This document shows, piece after piece, positions 6,708 through 11,312 of a stretch of DNA of 11,312 nt. The notes beneath the pieces were generated by a model. That model saw only the letters and a list, made by a program, of their open reading frames with translations, did no database searches and had not been told where the DNA came from. The stretch comes from an uncultured Clostridia bacterium (lineage in GTDB: Bacteria; Bacillota; Clostridia; Lachnospirales; Lachnospiraceae): positions 1 through 11,312 of the forward strand of contig CAMJIC010000066.1 in the NCBI GenBank assembly GCA_946405675.1, in the 5' to 3' direction. A program made the translations under genes and the position numbers. Numbering within the stretch: the first letter of the stretch is position 1; each line of letters opens with the position of its first letter.

Positions 6708-7025
6708 CCCTGCTACTCCCTTCCAATTCCGAGTTCCCCCCTGTCAGCGGATTACTGTTCACTACCCGACCGGTCAGGCCATGGATTGCGTCGGAGGGCC
6801 GCTCGCGCTTATGTTCTCGGCTGCCGCCTCGGTCGGCGCTAAACGCGTGTCACTGGCACGCAGCGCCCTCGCGTAGCGGTTCTAAGCTCATGCTGCGCCT
6901 TTGGCTTGCATTCGCTAAGAACCGACGCTGCGGATGCCCTCCTCGTGCAATCCATGGCCTGCCCGGTCGGGTAGTAAACAATAACGCCAGCTGGTGTGAC
7001 CTGAAAAAACTGCAAGGATCATCGA
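6708..7025 (-). other. 318-base gap in the operon, mostly occupied by a palindromic element
   Basis: Between the gtB stop and the wzm-like start I see only the element at 6752-6984, a short ribosome-site leader next to wzm, and 41 bases (6985-7025) after gtB. No credible gene is present; open frames here are side effects of the GC-rich palindrome. I cannot assign a promoter. Confidence 0.7.
6752..6984. repeat. ~233-bp element with 48-bp terminal inverted repeats and internal hairpins
   Basis: The left arm (6752-6799) and right arm (6936-6984) are inverted copies with only a few differences; for example CTACCCGACCGG, CAGGCCATGGATTG and GGAGGGC are all matched. Two further stems lie inside: GGCGCT/GCGTG with CACGC/AGCGCC at 6835-6867, and GCGT(AG)CGGTTCTAAGC at 6871-6887 with GCTAAGAACCGACGC at 6914-6928. 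The whole folds as a long stem closing at least two arms, in DNA or RNA. It carries no open gene. Possibilities are a MITE-like non-autonomous element, a large REP/BIME-type repeat, or a structured RNA within the operon transcript. No target duplication is evident. Confidence 0.85.
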
Positions 7026-7949
7026 TCATCCAAGCAGGTGCTTTGCTGTAAGCATCAGACGGCGCCGCCCCAGGATAAAGGAGCGGTAATACCACGGCTT
7101 TCCCGTCAGCTCACAGTACGTCTGAAAATCCTTCCGGAAGATCCGGTCTCTGTTCCCTTTTCCAGTGGGTTCCTTTTGACCGTCTTTGGCAAAGGCCTTG
7201 CGAAGATCTCCGGAAAAGGACTGCCGGATCAGCCCCGGCACAATGCCGATCCTCCGGATCCCATGCGCCCTGAGCCGGTCCATCATCAGGTAATCGACCT
7301 GATCCAGGAACAGCCTCTCATCAAACCCTCCAGCCTCCCGGATCGCGCTGCCCTCCAGGAAAAGGCCGCTGTTGATCGGATACAGATCCTGGTAGATGCC
7401 AGGCTTCGGCGGCCTGAGCATCCCGAAGAACGCAAGCTCCTTCGCATGTTCGCTGCGCGGCGAGAGAAACCGGTTTCCCGTATCTCCCGTCAGCACGACG
7501 CCGCACAGCACCCTGAGAGCCTCCCTCCGCGCACCTCCCTGGCCTGCCTTCACGCATTGCCCCGCCTCCATGCGCAGCGCTTCCTCCACGTGCACCTGCC
7601 TGCAGGCACGCTCCAGATATTCCATGGAAAAGAAGGTATCATCATCCGCCAGCATGACCCAGTAAGGATTCTCCTCAGGGATCGAGCCAACCGCAAGGTT
7701 GTACGCACGGCTCAATCCGATATTGCCCCTGCACCCGATATACCTAAGCCACCCTCTCTTCGCCGCAGCCAGCTTATTTTGCTCCAGGACCGTTACCTCG
7801 GTGGAATTGTCCGCAATGATCAGTTCCACCTCCGGGCGGTGCCTTACAAGCTTCTCAAACTGCCTCAGGGAAACGATCTCCTCGATCTTCCGGTTATAGA
7901 TCACCGTAATGATATGAATCGTCAGCCTCCGCATCCTCACTCCATTCAT
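7026..7949 (-). CDS. Family 2 glycosyltransferase, rhamnosyltransferase-like (gtB)
   Basis: Predicted 307-residue cytoplasmic enzyme that would add one sugar to the growing lipid-linked glycan. It has a GT-A fold: a HIITVIYNR nucleotide-binding strand (12-20), IIADNS (44-49), RGNIGLSRAYNLAV (74-87) and the metal-binding LADDD (100-104). The later INSGLFLEGSAIREAGGFDERLFLDQVD stretch matches the acceptor/catalytic region of WbbL-like rhamnosyltransferases; sugar specificity cannot be read from sequence. Either ATG 7949 (AGGA upstream) or ATG 7934 (GGAG 5 bases upstream) is possible; the second gives a start nearer the first strand. It follows gtA by 44 bases and is probably co-transcribed with it. 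Confidence 0.88.
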   Translation of the reverse strand: MNGVRMRRLTIHIITVIYNRKIEEIVSLRQFEKLVRHRPEVELIIADNSTEVTVLEQNKLAAAKRGWLRYIGCRGNIGLSRAYNLAVGSIPEENPYWVMLADDDTFFSMEYLERACRQVHVEEALRMEAGQCVKAGQGGARREALRVLCGVVLTGDTGNRFLSPRSEHAKELAFFGMLRPPKPGIYQDLYPINSGLFLEGSAIREAGGFDERLFLDQVDYLMMDRLRAHGIRRIGIVPGLIRQSFSGDLRKAFAKDGQKEPTGKGNRDRIFRKDFQTYCELTGKPWYYRSFILGRRRLMLTAKHLLG

Positions 7950-7993
7950 GCCAGTCTTCCTGTTCCCACGTCAAAGACCATACTTATGAACAG

Positions 7994-9004
7994 TTACTTT
8001 TTCCTTACAATCTTTCCCTTCTCTTCTATCTCCTTACAGTATATCCGTGAAAAATGCTTCTCCAGGCACAGCCTGGTCGTCACCCAGATCAATGCTACCG
8101 CAGTCCTGTCACGCAAAAGCTCCCCTTTGAGAGATTTTGAAAACGGCGAGATCGGCGACCGCAGCCCCTTCTCCCTCAGCCACAGGCGGCACCGGCGGAA
8201 CTCATCCTTCAGCTGCATATCCGTCACATCACGCCCTGCCATATAGATATGGTACGCGCAGTGCCGGTATATAAAATACCCAAACAACTCGTCCCTCTGG
8301 GGATGAACCTCAAGAACCTTATCCAGCATCGGGAGAATATCCGCCTCATCCTTCAGCCCTCTGTGAACCGTATTGGACACGCTTTCCTTACGGTCTACCC
8401 ACCCATAGGACGTGGAACCGGAATAGGCGATCACCGGATTCTGTGCCAGAAGCATCATATGGAAGTAGATATCCTCTCCGTAAGGATAGTCCAGGAAATG
8501 AGCCCCGCACTTCTTCACAAAGTCAGACCGGTAGATCTTCGCCCACGGCGCGACATTGATATACGCGAGCCATTCCGGCTGCGGCTCTCCCAGACGGCTG
8601 TGCCGCACCAGCCTCCGCCGGAAGATCGTCTTACCCTCCGGAGAAATGCGTCTGTATCCACCCATGACGATATCCGCCCTGGTCTTTTCCATGCAGGAGA
8701 CATACTCCTGCACATATCCCTTCGGAACGCGGTCATCATCATCCACAAACATCAGGTATTCCCCGGAAGCAGCCGCGATTCCCGCATTCCTGGCACTGGC
8801 GATCCCGCCATGCGCCTGATGCAGGACACACACACGCTCATCCCTCTCCGCCAGACGATCCAGCACCCGGCCTGATCCATCCTCCGAACCATCATCCACA
8901 AAGATCATTTCCAAGTCTCGGTATGTCTGGCCAAGGAGATCCCGGACCGTCTTCCGGAGATACTTCCTCGCGTTATACACCGGCACGATAATGCTTACTG
9001 TCAT
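7994..9004 (-). CDS. Family 2 glycosyltransferase, EpsJ-like (gtA)
   Basis: Predicted 336-residue GT-A enzyme. Motifs in order: SIIVPVYNARKYL (4-16), IFVDDGSEDGS (34-44), GGIASARNAGIAAASGEYLMFVDDDD (66-91) with metal-binding DDDD 88-91, PWAKIYR (153-159), and YGEDIYF (175-181) bearing the likely catalytic base D178. These are classic for capsule and exopolysaccharide transferases; donor and acceptor are unknown. ATG 9004 is preferred over an upstream in-frame ATG at 9031 because GGAGG lies 5 bases before it and the protein then begins directly at the first strand. It is the first gene of the minus-strand run. The stop codon sits in GTAACTGTTC, the same decamer that ends the repeats elsewhere in the window. 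Confidence 0.9.
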   Translation of the reverse strand: MTVSIIVPVYNARKYLRKTVRDLLGQTYRDLEMIFVDDGSEDGSGRVLDRLAERDERVCVLHQAHGGIASARNAGIAAASGEYLMFVDDDDRVPKGYVQEYVSCMEKTRADIVMGGYRRISPEGKTIFRRRLVRHSRLGEPQPEWLAYINVAPWAKIYRSDFVKKCGAHFLDYPYGEDIYFHMMLLAQNPVIAYSGSTSYGWVDRKESVSNTVHRGLKDEADILPMLDKVLEVHPQRDELFGYFIYRHCAYHIYMAGRDVTDMQLKDEFRRCRLWLREKGLRSPISPFSKSLKGELLRDRTAVALIWVTTRLCLEKHFSRIYCKEIEEKGKIVRKK

Positions 9005-9040
9005 ACAATCCTCCAGCCTTCTCATATGCAAACCAATATA

Positions 9041-9210
9041 CTTATGGTATAACAGACGCTGAGGCGTCTGTTATCAGGGACAGTCGTCAAATGGACATAA
9101 ATGCCCATTTGGCTCGTTGCTTATGGTATAACAGACGCTTGAGGCGTCTGTTATCGGGGGCAGTCGCCAAATGTGCATAAATGCCCATTTTGGCTCGTTG
9201 CTTATGGTAT
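9041..9210. repeat. Two tandem copies of an ~80-bp double-hairpin repeat plus a partial third
   Basis: Copies run 9041-9119 and 9120-9200, and 9201-9210 repeats the first ten bases (CTTATGGTAT). Each copy holds a 10-bp stem TAACAGACGC / GCGTCTGTTA with a 4- or 5-base loop, and a second imperfect stem CAAATG...CATTTTG/CATTTG. Differences between copies are few and mostly in the second hairpin. There is no T-run, so a terminator is unlikely. The arrangement is that of REP/BIME-type repeats between divergent genes. Confidence 0.9.
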
Positions 9211-9315
9211 TCTATCCTCAAACATTGTTATCGTCAAACATTCCCGGCGAAACGGGGATCCGGCATAAGGCGGCACAGACAGCCCCTCTGGCCGGGAGTG
9301 TGACTTGCATCAATC

Positions 9316-9321
9316 AGGGGG
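9316..9321 (+). promoter_or_regulatory. Ribosome binding site deciding the start at 9329
   Basis: AGGGGG lies 7 bases before ATG 9329. The same frame is open upstream to a TTG at 9305, but that lacks a comparable site, so 9329 is the start. Confidence 0.75.
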
Positions 9322-9328
9322 AACACAC

Positions 9329-11263
9329 ATGAAGTATCTCAATTCCATATATCTCATGCAGGCCGCAGATTTTCTGAAGCGATACGGAATCAGAAGCGTC
9401 ATGAACAAGGTTCCGGAATACCTGATGACGACCAGGGGCTATCAGGCATGGCGCAAAGCGCATGCCCCCTCCCGGGATGAGCTGACAGCGCAGCAGCTCT
9501 CGTTCCTGCAGGAGAAAGAAACGCAGGGGTGGTCTGAAAAGCCAATGTTCAGCATCCTGGTTCCCGCCTTCCGTACAGACAAGATCCATCTGCAGCAGAT
9601 GGTGGATTCCGTGCGCAATCAGACCTTCGGAAGCTGGGAGCTGTGCATTGCGGACGGAAGCCCGAAGCCCTCGGATGTGGAGGAATTCTTTGTCCGGTAC
9701 GCAGCCGCGCGAAAGCTCCCCGTCATCTCCTCCACGATCCCCGCGCCTGAAAATCCGGCATCATCCGGTGAAACCGATCCAACCAATGATGCTCCTCCAA
9801 TCAACGAAGCCATTCCGGCCAATGATGCGGTACCGGCCAATGGAACCGCTTCCGCCAGGGAAGGCGCGCCAGCCAGAGAGGCATCCCCGGCCACATCCTC
9901 CATTCTCACCTTCACTCTTGGGAATGAGGCCTGCAACCGCGTCTTTTTTGCCTCGATCGACAACATGGGGATCGCAGGCAACACGAACGCCGCCCTGGCC
10001 ATGGCGACAGGAGAATTCATCGTTCTGCTGGACCATGACGACCTGCTCAGCCCGGACGCCCTCTACGAGCTTGCATCCGCCATTCGCAAGGATCCCGGCA
10101 TCGACGTAATCTACACCGACGAAGACATGGTATCCGCCGACGGCACATTTCTCCATAATCCGAATTTCAAGCCCGACTTCAGCCTGGATCTTCTGAGAAG
10201 CTGCAATTACATCACGCATCTTTATGCCGTGCGGCACTCTCTGGCACTGGAGGTCAACGGTTTTTCCGCCGGCTGCGACGGCTCCCAGGATTATGATTTC
10301 ACGCTGAAGACAACCCGGCTCGCACGAAAGATCCGCCACATTCCAAAAGTGCTGTATCACTGGCGGGTGCACGGCGGCTCGGTTGCGGCAGATTCCGGAA
10401 ACAAGACCTATGCCTACGACGCCGCGGTGCGCGCGCTTTCCCGTTATTATGACAGCTGCGGCGTGAAGGCAGCTGTCACAAAAGACCCCCAGCCAGGCTT
10501 TTACCTCACAGATTACACCATCACCAAAAAGCCTCTGGTTTCCGTGCTGATGTACCACTGCGCGGACCAGCTTTGCGAGGAATGGAAGCATGCGGGCATA
10601 GAGCTTCCCTGCACGCTTGAATTCCCGCGTACACTCTCCCAGGCACACGGAGAATATATCCTCGTGCTCAGGGACATCCTCCGCATCACTCCGGACACCC
10701 TCCGCCTTCTGCTGTCCAACTGCTTGCGTGAAGAGATCGGCATTGCCGCGCCGCGCATCCTGCGCGAGGACAACAAGGTCGCCCAGTCCGGGCTGATCTA
10801 TAACACGGGCGGAGACATCCTCTCACCCTTCGCCGGAGAAGAAGCCGTTTATCCCGGATACCACTGCTATGCAGTCTGCCAGCATCAGGTCTCCCTGGCG
10901 GGTCCGTACTGTTTCATGACCTCCATGGAGAACCTTCGGAGGAACTGGCCTAAGCAGCGGCCGGGAAATAAGGAACCTGTTCAGAGTGCCAAAGGGCACG
11001 TCATCGACGCAGCGGCAGACCTGCAGCCGGATCCGCAGGACAAGACATCCCCAAAAGACATCCATGCGCGGATGGCCCTGTTCTGCCTGCGCACCTGCCA
11101 GGATGGAAAACTCATCACAGTGATCCCACGCGCGCATGCCATCCTGACAAAAAAAGGGACGCAGGATGCCGCCTTGCCAAGAAGCTTCGATCTTCCATCG
11201 CTCACGGCTCCTGATCCCTTCTATACGCCGAATTTTTCGCAGAAACGACCATATCGTTTCTAA
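9329..11263 (+). CDS. Large family 2 glycosyltransferase with repeat insert and degenerate second GT domain
   Basis: Predicted 644-residue protein. Residues 1-70 are a helical N-terminal extension. The first GT-A domain has FSILVPAF (74-81), LCIADGS (105-111), GIAGNTNAALAMATGEFI (214-231), metal-binding DHDD (235-238), YTDED (262-266) and the acceptor-site DGSQDYD (317-323); all key residues are present, so this domain is probably active. Between DGS and GIAGNT lies an insert (about 131-205) including six hexapeptide repeats. A second domain starts at KPLVSVL (401-407), but VSVL and GEYILVL (441-447) are only ~35 residues apart and the usual NND-type metal motif is replaced by LRD. That domain is probably inactive or structural. 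The C-terminal DPFYTPNFS...PYRF is typical of two-domain surface-glycan transferases. Divergent from gtA, it probably acts on the same polymer. Confidence 0.88.
   Translation: MKYLNSIYLMQAADFLKRYGIRSVMNKVPEYLMTTRGYQAWRKAHAPSRDELTAQQLSFLQEKETQGWSEKPMFSILVPAFRTDKIHLQQMVDSVRNQTFGSWELCIADGSPKPSDVEEFFVRYAAARKLPVISSTIPAPENPASSGETDPTNDAPPINEAIPANDAVPANGTASAREGAPAREASPATSSILTFTLGNEACNRVFFASIDNMGIAGNTNAALAMATGEFIVLLDHDDLLSPDALYELASAIRKDPGIDVIYTDEDMVSADGTFLHNPNFKPDFSLDLLRSCNYITHLYAVRHSLALEVNGFSAGCDGSQDYDFTLKTTRLARKIRHIPKVLYHWRVHGGSVAADSGNKTYAYDAAVRALSRYYDSCGVKAAVTKDPQPGFYLTDYTITKKPLVSVLMYHCADQLCEEWKHAGIELPCTLEFPRTLSQAHGEYILVLRDILRITPDTLRLLLSNCLREEIGIAAPRILREDNKVAQSGLIYNTGGDILSPFAGEEAVYPGYHCYAVCQHQVSLAGPYCFMTSMENLRRNWPKQRPGNKEPVQSAKGHVIDAAADLQPDPQDKTSPKDIHARMALFCLRTCQDGKLITVIPRAHAILTKKGTQDAALPRSFDLPSLTAPDPFYTPNFSQKRPYRF
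9779..9886 (+). repeat. In-frame 18-bp minisatellite (six units) coding for P-x-N-D/E-A-x repeats
   Basis: Six consecutive 18-base units encode PTNDAP, PINEAI, PANDAV, PANGTA, SAREGA and PAREAS (residues 151-186). The middle units are the closest (CCGGCCAATG shared), and the outer ones have drifted. The period is exactly six codons, so gain or loss of units would keep the frame. It lies within the catalytic domain of the surrounding glycosyltransferase. Confidence 0.85.
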
Positions 11264-11312
11264 GGATCTGTTACAGAATAACTTGTACATCTGACTTGTC
11301 CAAACGCTCATC
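11264..11312. other. Short unassigned tail
   Basis: The 49 bases after the glycosyltransferase stop show no terminator hairpin, no ribosome site and no recognisable repeat copy. Confidence 0.5.

Larger units (their letters stand above)
9005..9328. other. Divergent intergenic region between two glycosyltransferase genes
   Basis: It contains the tandem hairpin repeats (9041-9210) and about 118 bases leading to the 9329 gene. Promoters for both directions are expected here, but I find no convincing pair of -35/-10 boxes. The best weak candidate on the plus strand is TTGGCT (9190-9195) with TATCCT (9213-9218), spaced 17 bases, partly inside the repeat. Confidence 0.5.

Noticed and set aside
6850..7095. 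Small open frames over the palindromic element
   Set aside because: They arise from stop-poor GC-rich inverted repeat sequence and have no ribosome site.
7038..8246. 402-codon open frame on the plus strand
   Set aside because: It crosses two well-supported minus-strand glycosyltransferases and their gap, and has Pro/Arg-rich shadow composition with no domain.
9051..9074. Intrinsic terminator at the TAACAGACGC hairpin
   Set aside because: The stem is good but no T-run follows on either strand, and the hairpin occurs twice in a tandem repeat.
9761..10648. 295-codon minus-strand open frame
   Set aside because: It lies opposite the catalytic domain of the 9329 glycosyltransferase, and no family features are visible.
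10973..10985. Possible repeat-family match (GAACCTGTTCAGA) inside the 9329 gene
   Set aside because: Only about ten bases match the palindrome centre, the GAACAGTTAC end is absent, and it is in frame within coding sequence, so chance is likely.

Overview
The window looks like part of a cell-surface polysaccharide locus from a Gram-positive, Clostridia-type bacterium, most plausibly Lachnospiraceae. This rests on family resemblance and style: strong GGAGG-type ribosome sites, an AAA-ATPase/PD-(D/E)XK protein of the kind expanded in gut anaerobes, and a Wzm/Wzt exporter with family 2 glycosyltransferases. No taxonomic marker gene is present. The left part (to about 4.3 kb) is visibly richer in A/T than the right part (4.5-11.3 kb), which favours C and G at third codon positions, so the two halves probably have different histories.

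Layout. Bases 1-191 hold a copy of a REP-like repeat and an imperfect direct repeat. Bases 192-2596 (+ strand) carry a one-pass membrane protein, a large polytopic membrane protein translationally coupled to it, and the first ~88 codons of a third membrane protein that stops at a repeat. Bases 2597-4434 are an AAA-ATPase/nuclease-fold gene (- strand) bracketed by copies of the same repeat family (shared core CTGTYCYGAACAGTTAC). Its stop codon lies inside one copy.

Bases 4435-9004 are a - strand run read right to left: glycosyltransferase (gtA, 9004-7994), glycosyltransferase (gtB, 7949-7026), a ~233-bp palindromic element, ABC permease (wzm-like, 6707-5892), an intercistronic hairpin, and an ABC ATPase with a C-terminal glycan-binding-type domain (wzt-like, 5774-4548). 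The last codons and stop of the wzt-like gene are repeated in tandem three more times downstream. A divergent intergenic region (9005-9328) holds two tandem copies of an ~80-bp hairpin repeat. Bases 9329-11263 (+) encode a large family 2 glycosyltransferase with a hexapeptide minisatellite inside its catalytic domain and a shortened second glycosyltransferase-like domain.

How the genes work together (inference from family knowledge): the glycosyltransferases would build a glycan on a lipid carrier on the cytoplasmic face, and the Wzm/Wzt exporter would move the finished chain across the membrane, with the Wzt C-terminal domain recognising it. The left-hand membrane proteins may modify or extend surface glycans outside the membrane, but their function is not established. 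I see no tRNA, rRNA, CRISPR array, transposase or integrase. The most unusual content is the density of structured repeats placed at gene ends, between operon genes and inside one enzyme.
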